Assembly (NCBI GenBank): GCA_029884035.1
Contig: JAOUIM010000010.1
Location: forward strand, 1 to 22,383
Origin: Aquincola sp.
GTDB lineage: Bacteria; Pseudomonadota; Gammaproteobacteria; Burkholderiales; Burkholderiaceae_C
Direction: 5' to 3'
DNA: 22,383 nt
In this document: one piece after another, positions 14,867-22,383 of the stretch
Numbering within the stretch: position 1 is the first letter of the stretch
Layout of the letters: every line of letters begins with the position of its first letter
Translations under genes and position numbers: made by a program
Notes under the pieces: model-generated
What the model saw: the letters and a program-made list of their open reading frames with translations, nothing else
Told to the model about the DNA's origin: nothing
Databases searched by the model: none

Positions 14867-15654
14867 GCATCGCCACTACCCGAGCCGGCCCGCGCGCGCG
14901 CATCACCGCCATCACCAGCGGCAAGGGTGGGGTGGGCAAGACCTTTGTCGCGGCCAACCTCGCCGCAGCACTGGCCGCGAGCGGCCAGCGTGTGCTCGTG
15001 CTCGATGCCGACCTCGGTCTGGCGAACCTGGACGTGGTGCTCAACTTGTTTCCGAAGATCACGCTGCACGACGTGTTCACCGGCGTACGCACGATCGACG
15101 AGGCGCTCACCGAGGTCTCGGGCGGTTTCACCGTGCTGCTCGCGGGTTCGGGCCTGGTGGAGTACTCACGCCTGACCTCCGATGTGCGCGAGATGCTTGT
15201 CGAGTCGATCGCGACGGTGGCGCCGCAATTCGACCATGTGCTGCTCGACACCGGTGCGGGCATCTCCGACGTGGTGCTTTACACGGTGTCGCTCGCCGAC
15301 GACGTGCTGGTGGTCGCCACCCCCGAGCCGACCTCGCTCACCGATGCCTACGCGACGATCAAGGTGCTCGCGTCCACCCAGGGGCGGCGCGCCATCCGGC
15401 TGGTGGTGAACCAGAAGTTGCCGGGCAACGATGGCCGCAGCGTTCGAAACCAGTTGCAGCTCGTCGTCGACCGCTATGTCAGCCCCGGCCTGGACGCACC
15501 GATCGCGATCGAACTGCTCGGCGAAGTGCCCACCGACGACGCGGTGCGCGAGGCGGTGCGCCGCCGCCAGCTGTTGCACGAGTGCTACCCCGGATCGCCT
15601 GCGGCGCAGGCGATCGCCGCGGTGGCCACGCGCATGCTTCAGGGCAGTGGCTGA
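14863..15654 (+). CDS. MinD/FlhG-like ParA-family ATPase
   Basis: Deviant Walker-A ATPase of the MinD/ParA superfamily, whose members position cell-surface or chromosomal structures by ATP-driven dimerisation. The 263 residues hold the deviant P-loop SGKGGVGKT (19-27; signature Lys21, Lys26), then VLDADLGLANLDVVL, the FlhG-like version of the A' motif, and FDHVLLDTGAGIS for Walker B. Later there are ATPEPTSLTDAYATIKVL and NQKLPGNDG. It is closer to FlhG/YlxH than to cell-division MinD, and no C-terminal amphipathic membrane-targeting helix of the MinD kind is obvious. No flhF, fliA or minCE gene is nearby, so its role is open. ATG start at 14863 overlaps the cyclase stop. Confidence 0.88.
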   Translation: MSIATTRAGPRARITAITSGKGGVGKTFVAANLAAALAASGQRVLVLDADLGLANLDVVLNLFPKITLHDVFTGVRTIDEALTEVSGGFTVLLAGSGLVEYSRLTSDVREMLVESIATVAPQFDHVLLDTGAGISDVVLYTVSLADDVLVVATPEPTSLTDAYATIKVLASTQGRRAIRLVVNQKLPGNDGRSVRNQLQLVVDRYVSPGLDAPIAIELLGEVPTDDAVREAVRRRQLLHECYPGSPAAQAIAAVATRMLQGSG

Positions 15655-16048
15655 GCCGACCGGCACGACCACCAGCGCGTTCGACGCGATCGGCGGTGAG
15701 CCCGGGGTGCGCGCCCTCGTCGATCGGTTCTACGACCTGATGGACCTCGAGCCGGCGTACGCGGGAATCCGCCGTCTGCACGGCACGAACCTCGACCATG
15801 CGCGCGACAAGCTGCACTGGTTCCTGTGCGGCTGGCTCGGCGGGCCCGACCTGTACGTACAGCGCTTCGGCCACCCGCGGCTGCGCGCGCGCCACCTGCC
15901 GTTTGCGATCGGCATCGCCGAACGCGACCAGTGGATGGCCTGCATGGGCCAGGCCATGAGCGAGTGCGGTGTCGAACCAGCGCTCGCCGAGCGGCTGACC
16001 GCGGCGTTCTTCAACACCGCCGACTGGATGCGCAACCGCGGCGGCTGA
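15647..16048 (+). CDS. Group II truncated haemoglobin
   Basis: Small haem protein that binds O2 and possibly NO or peroxide; exact role unknown. The 133 residues are a 2-on-2 globin of the trHbO type. Opening IGGEPGVRALVDRFYDLMD is the A/B helix region with Phe28-Tyr29 at B9-B10. RFGHPRLRARHLPFAIG carries the proximal F8 His (His83), and the ERDQWMACM segment carries Trp96 at position G8, a Trp found in all group II proteins. GTG 15647 overlaps the ATPase stop by 8 bases; it gives the normal short pre-A segment, and no better start is visible. Its stop is only 3 bases from the end of the opposing PEP-CTERM gene. Confidence 0.88.
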   Translation: MAEPTGTTTSAFDAIGGEPGVRALVDRFYDLMDLEPAYAGIRRLHGTNLDHARDKLHWFLCGWLGGPDLYVQRFGHPRLRARHLPFAIGIAERDQWMACMGQAMSECGVEPALAERLTAAFFNTADWMRNRGG

Positions 16049-16051
16049 TGC

Positions 16052-16711
16052 CTATGCCTTGCGGCGGCGTGCCATGAAGCCCACGGCGGCCAGGCCGGCG
16101 AGCATCAGCGCGTAGGTCGAGGGCTCGGGCACCGGCGCGGCGACGAAATTGACGCCCACCTTGTAATCGTCGAAGTCACGATCGCCGGAGTACGCATCGT
16201 TGAAGCCGAGGACGTACTGGAACCCGTGGCTCGCGCCGCCATAGCTGGCCATCACATTGCCGCCGTTGCGGTTGCTGATGATCGCGAACGACGGGTTGCT
16301 GTTGTCGGTGAACGATTGGCCGTTGCTGGCGCTGGCCCATCCGAACGGGTTCATGGTCATGAAGGTGAACGACGGCATCAGGTTGTCGGCCCCGACCACG
16401 AACGAGACGGTGCTGCCCAGCGCACTCTGCTCCGTAAGGACGCCGGCACTGCCGATGTTGAGCGAGAACGCGTTGGTCCAGCCCGATTCATTGCCGAGGT
16501 AGGAGAAGCTGAACGTCCCCGCACCGGTGGCAGTCAAGGTGCCGTACTGGAACCTCAGGTCGGCAAACGAGGTCGTGATCGACTGGCGATCGAAAGTGCC
16601 GTTGACCGTCGCGGTCGTGGCGTTGCCGATGCTTGCTGTCTGCGCCTGCACTGGCAAAGCCATGCTAACCGCGATGCCGAGCCCGGCCAACCCATAAGAC
16701 ACCTTGTGCAT
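16052..16711 (-). CDS. PEP-CTERM sorting domain protein
   Basis: Secreted surface protein of 219 residues, expected to be processed by an exosortase encoded elsewhere. Residues 1-23 form a Sec signal peptide ending VQA. The mature part is Ser/Thr/Asn/Gly-rich beta structure, and GDRDFDDYKVGVNF (about 177-190) resembles the acidic D-F-x-D-Y/L strand of DUF4114-like domains, which may bind calcium (inference). The C-terminus is a standard PEP-CTERM signal: VPEPST with PEP at 195-197, a hydrophobic helix, then RRR. The start ATG 16711 has GGGAG 5 bases upstream (16717-16721). A longer open frame runs upstream to 17095 but enters the smr gene and lacks sense. Base use is poorer in GC-rich codons than its neighbours. 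Confidence 0.9.
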   Translation of the reverse strand: MHKVSYGLAGLGIAVSMALPVQAQTASIGNATTATVNGTFDRQSITTSFADLRFQYGTLTATGAGTFSFSYLGNESGWTNAFSLNIGSAGVLTEQSALGSTVSFVVGADNLMPSFTFMTMNPFGWASASNGQSFTDNSNPSFAIISNRNGGNVMASYGGASHGFQYVLGFNDAYSGDRDFDDYKVGVNFVAAPVPEPSTYALMLAGLAAVGFMARRRKA

Positions 16712-16716
16712 TCTGA

Positions 16717-16721
16717 CTCCC
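16717..16721 (-). promoter_or_regulatory. Strong ribosome binding site for the PEP-CTERM gene
   Basis: GGGAG on the minus strand, 5 bases before ATG 16711. It fixes the start inside the longer open frame and is among the best Shine-Dalgarno sites in the window. Confidence 0.65.
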
Positions 16722-16734
16722 TGAGTGTTCGAAC

Positions 16735-16757
16735 CCCATGCCGACAACCTGCATGGG
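16735..16757. promoter_or_regulatory. 7-bp inverted repeat upstream of the PEP-CTERM gene
   Basis: CCCATGC and GCATGGG around a 9-base centre, 23-46 bases before the ATG on the minus strand. It lies between the likely promoter region and the ribosome binding site, so it could be a regulator site or an RNA hairpin. Confidence 0.4.
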
Positions 16758-16865
16758 CGACGAGGAGAGCCTAGCAAAGCGCGCGTTCCAGAACCGGATT
16801 TCCCCTCGGAACCAAGGGCCGATTCGACCCCCCGGATCGAGGGACATCGCGATGGTCGATCCGGG

Positions 16866-17501
16866 TCAGCGCCCGCGCAGAAGAACGAGCAGCGCGCCAT
16901 GGCCGCCATCGGCGGCGCTGGCCTGCGTGAACGCGATGACCTCGGTCTTCTGCACCAGCCACGCACGCACCTTGGCCTTGAGCACGGGCTCGCGCCCCGG
17001 CGAGCCGTTGCCCTTGCCATGGACGACGCGCACACAGCGCAGACCGTCGCGCTCGGCCTGGCGGATGAACGACGCGAGCGCCTCGCGCGCGGCATCGCGT
17101 GTCAGTCCGTGCAGATCGAGGTGGCGCTGTATCGACCACTGCCCGCGGCGCAACCGCGCCAGGACGTCGGGGCCGATGCCGTCGCGCCGGAAGCTCAGGC
17201 CCGCATCGGTGTCCAGCAGCGTGGTGACGTCGAGATCGTCGGACAGCGACGATGCCAGCGCCTGTGCCTCGTCGGCGATGCGCTGGCGGGGCAGCGGCTC
17301 GACCGGGCGCGGCGGCGACTCGGCGCGGTCCTGCGCGCGCAATGCCTGCACCGGCCCCACCGCATCCCGGAACAGATCGCGCCTGGCCTGCTCGTGGGCG
17401 AGCGCCACGCGTTCGCGGGCGAGCGCCTCGGCCTGTTCGCGGCGGTGGCGTGCCCGATCGGCTTGCAGCTTTTCGAGCTGTGCGCGCACCTCGGGGTTCA
17501 C
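16866..17501 (-). CDS. Smr-domain protein
   Basis: Smr/MutS2-type nuclease-like protein. The 211 residues start with a helical, probably coiled-coil stretch (1-60, rich in Arg/Glu/Ala), a linker, then the Smr domain (about 125-211) with HLDLHGLTRDAARE (128-140; the conserved DLHG at 129-132) and VVHGKG (159-164; the HGKG motif). It resembles YdaL/SmrA-type proteins more than the long MutS2. Known family members cleave RNA or DNA, including SmrB in ribosome rescue, but the substrate here cannot be told. GTG start at 17501 overlaps the radC stop by 4 bases (GTGA), so it is in the radC operon. Fairly certain family call. Confidence 0.9.
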   Translation of the reverse strand: MNPEVRAQLEKLQADRARHRREQAEALARERVALAHEQARRDLFRDAVGPVQALRAQDRAESPPRPVEPLPRQRIADEAQALASSLSDDLDVTTLLDTDAGLSFRRDGIGPDVLARLRRGQWSIQRHLDLHGLTRDAAREALASFIRQAERDGLRCVRVVHGKGNGSPGREPVLKAKVRAWLVQKTEVIAFTQASAADGGHGALLVLLRGR

Positions 17502-18175
17502 AACAGCCCCCGCTCGGCGAATGACACGCAGTTCGCACCGCCCACCACCACGTGGTCGAGCACGCGCACGTCCACCAATTGCATCGCCTGGCGCACCGCA
17601 CCCGTGAGCGTCTCGTCGGCGCGCGAGGGTTCGGCCACGCCGCTGGGATGGTTGTGCGCGAGCACGACGGCTGCCGCATTGAGCGCCAGGGCGCGCCGCG
17701 CGATCTCGCGGGGGTGCACGCTCGTGTGCGTCAGCGTGCCGCGAAACAGGGTCTCCAGCGCGATCAGCCGGTGCTGGGCATCGAGGAACATCACCGCGAA
17801 CGCCTCGTGGTCGAGACCGCGCAGATGCAGTGCCAGATAGTCCTTCACGCGCTGCGGTTGTTCGAACGCAGGGCGCTCGGCCAGCCGCTCCGCGAGCACA
17901 CGGCGTGCGATCTCGAGCACCGCAGCGAGTTCGGCACGCTTGGCCGGGCCCAGGCCCTTGACCGCCTTCAGTCCGTCGGCGCCAGCGTCGAGCAGGCCCG
18001 CGAGGCCGTCGAATCGATCGAGCAGCGACTGCGCGAGTGCAAGCACACCCTGCCCCGGCAGGCCGGTGCGCAGCAGCAGCGCCAGCAATTCGACATCGGC
18101 AAGCGCGCCTGCGCCTCGCGCCAGCAGCTTTTCGCGGGGGCGCGCATCGGCAGGGAGGTGCTGCAATCCGGTCAC
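17498..18175 (-). CDS. radC: RadC-family JAB-domain protein
   Basis: RadC-family protein (225 residues from GTG 18175, the usual length). Despite the name, a role in DNA repair is not established. The N-terminus has the family opening ADARPREKLLARGA (9-22), a helix-hairpin-helix segment (AVKGLGPAKRAEL, 71-83), then the JAB/MPN metal domain: Glu141, His174-x-His176 (AHNHPSG) and Asp187, a complete HxHx10D metal site. The frame continues upstream to 18661 but enters slpA; the start is set by comparison with the PREKLL opening. TTG 18166 is a possible alternative. No good Shine-Dalgarno is seen for GTG 18175. It is divergent from slpA with 60 bases between starts. Confidence 0.9.
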   Translation of the reverse strand: MTGLQHLPADARPREKLLARGAGALADVELLALLLRTGLPGQGVLALAQSLLDRFDGLAGLLDAGADGLKAVKGLGPAKRAELAAVLEIARRVLAERLAERPAFEQPQRVKDYLALHLRGLDHEAFAVMFLDAQHRLIALETLFRGTLTHTSVHPREIARRALALNAAAVVLAHNHPSGVAEPSRADETLTGAVRQAMQLVDVRVLDHVVVGGANCVSFAERGLL

Positions 18176-18199
18176 GACGGGTGGGGAGGGGCCGCCTCG

Positions 18200-18205
18200 T
18201 AAAAT
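18200..18205 (+). promoter_or_regulatory. -10 element upstream of slpA
   Basis: TAAAAT, 5/6 match to TATAAT, 30 bases before the slpA start, in a gap otherwise GC-rich. No -35 match at the right distance. Confidence 0.4.
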
Positions 18206-18235
18206 CGCGGCCAGTCTATTGCAGCGAGCACGCCC

Positions 18236-18679
18236 TTGACCGCGATCCAGCCGGGGTCTTTCCTGACCCTGCACTACCGCCTGGCCGGCCCCGATGGGGC
18301 ATCGCTGGTGGACACCTTCGACGAGCAGCCTGCGACCCTGACGCTGGGCACGGGCGAACTCGCGCCGGCGATGGAGCAGCGTCTGATCGGCCTGGCCGAG
18401 GGCACGCGACAAAGCTTCGACCTCGCGGCTGGTGAGGCCTTCGGTCATCGCAACCCCGCGCTGCTGCAGCGCGTGAAGCTCTCGTTGCTGCACGAGTTCG
18501 GTGACCCCGACACGCGCTATGGCGTCGGTGACGTGGTGCAGTTCCCCACGCCCGACGGGGCGGGCGCGTATGCCGGTGTCGTGCGCGAGGTCGGCACCGA
18601 CTGGCTGCTGTTCGATTTCAACCACCCGCTCGCGGGCCAGCCCGTGCGGTTCGACGTGCACGTGATCGGGGTGCTGTAG
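18236..18679 (+). CDS. slpA: SlpA-type FKBP peptidyl-prolyl cis-trans isomerase
   Basis: Cytoplasmic FKBP-type prolyl isomerase with chaperone activity (SlpA, also named FkpB). The 147 residues match E. coli SlpA (149). FKBP core: FLTLHYRLAGPDGASLVDTFDEQPATLTLGTGELAPAMEQRLIGLAEGTR (pieces at about 9-58), then the insert-in-flap region with GEAFGHRNPALLQRV, and the closing strands DWLLFDFNHPLAGQPVRFDVHVIGV, with NHPLAGQ the family signature. TTG start at 18236; no other start in the frame gives the conserved N-terminus. Its stop overlaps the next GTG by one base (TAGTG), and the slpA-ispH pair is conserved across many proteobacteria. Confidence 0.94.
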   Translation: MTAIQPGSFLTLHYRLAGPDGASLVDTFDEQPATLTLGTGELAPAMEQRLIGLAEGTRQSFDLAAGEAFGHRNPALLQRVKLSLLHEFGDPDTRYGVGDVVQFPTPDGAGAYAGVVREVGTDWLLFDFNHPLAGQPVRFDVHVIGVL

Positions 18680-19644
18680 TGGACGAGATCGTCCTCGCCG
18701 AGCCGCGCGGCTTCTGCGCCGGCGTCGACCGCGCGATCGAGATCGTCGAGCGCGCGCTCGTCAAGTTCGGCGCGCCGATCTACGTGCGCCACGAGATCGT
18801 GCACAACACCTATGTCGTCAACGACCTCAAGGCCAAGGGCGCGATCTTCATCGAGGAACTCGACGAAGTCCCCCCGGGCGCAACGCTCGTGTTCTCGGCG
18901 CACGGTGTGAGCCAGGCGGTGCGGCGCGAGGCGGCCGCCCGCGGCTTCTCGGTCTTCGATGCCACCTGCCCGCTCGTGACCAAGGTGCATGTCGAGGTGG
19001 CCAAGCTGCACAAGGAAGGCTACGAGTTCCTGATGATCGGCCACAAGGGCCACCCCGAGGTCGAGGGCACGATGGGCCAGCTGCACGAAGGCATCTACCT
19101 CGTCGAAGACGTGGCCGATGTCGCGGATGTGCCGGTGAAGGATCCTGATCGACTCGCGGTGGTGACACAAACCACGCTCAGCGTCGACGACACCGCCGAC
19201 ATCCTGGCCGCCGTGAAGAGGCGCTTCCCGAACGTGCGCCAGCCCAAGCACCAGGACATCTGCTACGCGACGCAGAACCGTCAGGACGCGGTCAAGGTGC
19301 TGTCGCCTCAGGTCGACGTCGTGATCGTCGTCGGTAGCCCGACGTCGAGCAACAGCAACCGCCTGCGCGAACTGGCCGGGCGCCTGGGCAAACCCGCCTA
19401 CATGGTCGACGATGCCGATGCGTTGCGGCGCGAGTGGTTCACCGATGCGGGGCGCGTGGGCCTGACCGCCGGCGCCTCCGCCCCCGACGTGCTGGTGCAG
19501 CAGGTGATCAAGCGACTGCGCGAATTCGGCGCGCTGGCCGTGCGCAAGCTCGACGGCGTGGCCGAGACGGTGCATTTCCCGCTGCCCAAGGGTCTGGGGG
19601 ACAAGTCGATGTCGGAGGTGGCAGCGTCGCGCTCTTCGAGCTAG
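18679..19644 (+). CDS. ispH: 4-hydroxy-3-methylbut-2-enyl diphosphate reductase
   Basis: Last step of the MEP isoprenoid pathway: reduces HMBPP to IPP and DMAPP using an Fe-S cluster. The 321 residues match the family. The three cluster Cys are Cys13 (GFCAGV), Cys97 (DATCPLV) and Cys195 (DICYATQNRQ). Substrate-binding residues His42 (IVHN), His75 (SAHG), His125 and Glu127 (GHPEVEGT), the VVTQTTLS stretch and the SSNSNRL loop are all present. GTG 18679 shares one base with the slpA stop, so no room for a separate site; translation is likely coupled. Essential gene in organisms with only the MEP pathway (established). Confidence 0.98.
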   Translation: MDEIVLAEPRGFCAGVDRAIEIVERALVKFGAPIYVRHEIVHNTYVVNDLKAKGAIFIEELDEVPPGATLVFSAHGVSQAVRREAAARGFSVFDATCPLVTKVHVEVAKLHKEGYEFLMIGHKGHPEVEGTMGQLHEGIYLVEDVADVADVPVKDPDRLAVVTQTTLSVDDTADILAAVKRRFPNVRQPKHQDICYATQNRQDAVKVLSPQVDVVIVVGSPTSSNSNRLRELAGRLGKPAYMVDDADALRREWFTDAGRVGLTAGASAPDVLVQQVIKRLREFGALAVRKLDGVAETVHFPLPKGLGDKSMSEVAASRSSS

Positions 19645-19693
19645 CCGCTCGGATCCATCGCCCACCCCACCTTCACGCCCAAAGCCACACGCC

Positions 19694-20982
<1,289 letters not shown>

Positions 20983-20986
<4 letters not shown>

Positions 20987-21795
20987 GCGCCGAAGTCGCC
21001 GCGCTTGCGGCCGAACTGCTGCGGGCCTGGGACGCTGCCGAGTGCATCGCGCTGCCCTCCGCGCGGGCGGGTGGCCTCGCCACGCAGGAGGCCTATGCGG
21101 TGGCCGAGCGGCTGCGTCAGCTGCGCCTCGCGCGCGGCGAGCGGCAGGTGGGCTGGAAGATCGGCTTCACCAACCGCAGCATCTGGCCCCGCTACGGCGT
21201 GTACCAGCCGATGTGGGCGCCAGTGTGGGACACCACCACGCAGTGGCTCGACGGCACCTATACCACGCTGTCGCTCGCCGGCCTGTCGCAGCCGCGGCTG
21301 GAGCCCGAGATCGCGTTCGGCCTGGCGCGCACGCCGCGCGCGGGCATGACGCTCGAGGAGCTGCGCGACTGCATCGACTGGGTGGCGCACTCGTTCGAGG
21401 TTGTGCACACGCATTTCGAACAGTGGCGCTTCACCGCACCTGACACCGCCGCCGACTTCGCGTTGCACGGCCGCCTGCGCATTGGCCCCCGTGTGGCCGC
21501 GCGCGACTGGTCCACGCTGGGCGAAGATCTCGCGGTCCTGAAGGTCGAGCTCGCCTGCAACGGCGAAGTCAAGGACCGCGGCCTGGGCGCGATCGTGCTC
21601 GACGGCCCATTGCACGCGCTCAAGGCGATGGTCGAGTCGATGGCGGCCACCACGCCGCACTGGGCGATCGAGGCAGGCGATGCCGTCACCACCGGGACCA
21701 TCACCGACGCCTGGCCGTTGGCGCAGGGTCAGCGCTGGGAAACGCGGCTGTCCGATCCACGCCTGTCGGCGCTGGTCCTGGAAACGGCGGCCTGA
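20983..21795 (+). CDS. 2-keto-4-pentenoate hydratase-like (FAH/MhpD family) protein
   Basis: Fumarylacetoacetate hydrolase superfamily protein of 270 residues, closest in pattern to 2-keto-4-pentenoate or 2-oxohept-3-ene-dioate hydratases of aromatic meta-cleavage pathways; such enzymes add water to a 2-keto dienoate. Signs: VGWKIGFTN (56-64, Lys59), LEPEIAFGL (106-114; Glu107, Glu109), SFEVVHTHFE (137-146; Glu139) as metal ligands, and GAIVLDGPLHALKAMVE near the C-terminus. GTG 20983 overlaps the serS stop (GTGA). No other pathway gene is nearby, so its substrate is uncertain, and a moonlighting or orphan role is possible. Family fairly sure; specific reaction not. Confidence 0.82.
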
Positions 21796-21805
21796 ACGCA
21801 GGCCC

Positions 21806-21811
21806 TACAAT
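21806..21811 (+). promoter_or_regulatory. -10 element for tRNA-Ser
   Basis: TACAAT (5/6 match to TATAAT), 33 bases before the tRNA and just after the hydratase stop. GC-rich CCCCGGGGCCCC lies between. No convincing -35 element. Confidence 0.45.
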
Positions 21812-21844
21812 TTGTGTCCCCCGCTGACCCCGGGGCCCCATCCA

Positions 21845-21936
21845 GGAGAGATGGCAGAGTGGTCGAATGCGCCGGACTCGAAATCCGGTTCACGGGTTCT
21901 CCCGTGACGAGGGTTCGAATCCCTCTCTCTCCGCCA
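21845..21936 (+). tRNA. tRNA-Ser (anticodon CGA)
   Basis: Class II tRNA of 92 nt with encoded CCA. Acceptor GGAGAGA pairs TCTCTCC (21926-21932), discriminator G21933. Anticodon stem CCGGA/TCCGG around loop CTCGAAA gives anticodon CGA (21879-21881), reading UCG. The long variable arm with CACGGG/CCCGTG and the TTCGAAT T-loop are as expected for serine. Confidence 0.97.
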
Positions 21937-21953
21937 TTCTCGCTATGAGAATG
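21935..21953. other. Hairpin overlapping the tRNA-Ser 3' end
   Basis: Perfect 7-bp inverted repeat CATTCTC/GAGAATG around GCTAT. Its left arm includes the CA of the encoded CCA. No T-run follows, so it is unlikely to be a simple terminator; it may influence 3' processing. The rest of the gap to 22131 shows no gene, RNA or repeat. Confidence 0.4.
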
Positions 21954-22131
21954 CACCTGATCTGCATTGACCGATGCGGGCCAATCCGAACGCCGCGCCG
22001 GTTCTTCAGCGCACTGAGCCTGGAAGCACGTGTGCGAGGAGTTGCAGAGAGGTGCGGCCGCCTCTCGCTCAAACGGGTCAGGAGGCGACGATTCGCATGC
22101 ACGCCCCTTCAGGACGCGAGGTGCGCGTTGC

Positions 22132-22383
22132 TCACTGAATGAATTTGGACGCCTCGTTCGAGAAGGCGCTCTCGTTGCCAGCGCCGTCCGTCGACGTCAC
22201 AGCGAAGTAGTACGTGTAGCCTGAAGGCAGACCCGACACCGTAAAGCTCGTTGCGCTTCCAACGCTGACGCCGGCACCCAGACTCTGCAAGTAGGTGCCC
22301 GATTTGGTCCCGTAGTAGACGCGGTAGCCCTGTACCGCGCCGCTCGTCGGCGCGCTCCACTGCAACTGCGCGGATCCGACAGG
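22132..22383 (-). CDS. Fibronectin type III domain protein, C-terminal part only
   Basis: Only the last 83 codons are visible; the gene runs off the right edge on the minus strand. The visible part is a fibronectin type III domain: LQWSAPTSGAVQGYRVYYGTKS, SFTVSGLPSGYTYYFAVTSTD and GAGNESAFSNEASKFIQ, carrying the W, Y-x-V-Y-Y, L, Y-Y-F-A-V and S-N-E pattern of FN3. Such domains usually occur in secreted, multi-domain surface or polysaccharide-active proteins, so this is probably a longer exported protein. No sorting signal follows, since the protein ends directly after the domain. TTG 22365 is an in-frame start codon but lies inside the domain, so the real start is outside. Confidence 0.8.
   Translation of the reverse strand, partial: PVGSAQLQWSAPTSGAVQGYRVYYGTKSGTYLQSLGAGVSVGSATSFTVSGLPSGYTYYFAVTSTDGAGNESAFSNEASKFIQ

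Noticed and set aside
14863..15654. Cell-division MinD assignment
   Set aside because: No minC or minE nearby, FlhG-like LGLANLDV motif, and no evident C-terminal membrane-targeting helix.
16773..16793. Sigma-54-like promoter (TGGAACG ... TTTGCT) upstream of the PEP-CTERM gene
   Set aside because: The GG and GC elements are 12 bases apart rather than 10, so it does not fit a functional -24/-12 promoter, though sigma-54 control of such genes is known.
16712..17095. N-terminal extension of the PEP-CTERM frame
   Set aside because: It enters the smr gene and would bury the signal peptide; a strong ribosome binding site marks ATG 16711.
18176..18661. Upstream extension of RadC
   Set aside because: It is antisense to slpA and lacks the RadC opening, which begins near residue 9 from GTG 18175.
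21937..22131. Short open frames after tRNA-Ser on both strands
   Set aside because: No Shine-Dalgarno, no domain, some overlap the tRNA; judged noncoding.

Overview
The window reads as a chromosomal segment of a high-GC betaproteobacterium, most likely order Burkholderiales and perhaps near Rubrivivax, Leptothrix or Methylibium. This is inferred from the GC-rich codon use, the gmk-rpoZ-spoT block next to yicC, the rph-rdgB-hemW block, the slpA-ispH pair, a PEP-CTERM protein, and DUF5666/DUF6502 genes. I could not run any search, so names rest on motifs, length and gene order.

Layout. (1) 1-3841, plus strand: a tight set of a DUF5666 lipoprotein (5' end outside the window), a DUF6502 protein with a helix-turn-helix-like stretch, a second DUF5666 lipoprotein and an NTF2-like (DUF4440/SnoaL-type) lipoprotein. 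(2) 3886-8022, minus strand: yicC, gmk, rpoZ and spoT, covering RNA turnover, guanylate synthesis, the polymerase omega subunit and (p)ppGpp control. (3) 8056-12691, plus strand: a Hanks-type Ser/Thr kinase, its probable PP2C phosphatase, RNase PH, the dITP/XTP pyrophosphatase RdgB and HemW. A GC-rich palindromic repeat lies in the kinase-phosphatase gap and a second copy lies in frame inside hemW. (4) 12612-13973: a LysR-type regulator divergent from a small DUF1127 protein, with a perfect 9-bp inverted repeat directly upstream of the regulator. (5) 14102-16048, plus strand: a diguanylate cyclase, a MinD/FlhG-like ATPase and a group II truncated haemoglobin, all overlapping by 4-8 bases. (6) 16052-18175, minus strand: a PEP-CTERM secreted protein, then (upstream) an Smr-domain protein and RadC. 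(7) 18236-21795, plus strand: SlpA-type peptidyl-prolyl isomerase, IspH, seryl-tRNA synthetase and a 2-keto-4-pentenoate hydratase-like protein. (8) tRNA-Ser(CGA), a 195-base gap with no gene, and the 3' end of a fibronectin type III protein on the minus strand that runs off the right edge.

Genes are packed closely. Six junctions are 4-base start/stop overlaps (GTGA or ATGA), which suggests translational coupling. No gene-free stretch exceeds 300 bases, and I saw no insertion sequence, CRISPR array or prophage gene. The points most worth a second look are the palindromic repeat inside hemW, the cyclase-ATPase-globin operon, the DUF5666/DUF6502 lipoprotein cluster, and the LysR palindrome.
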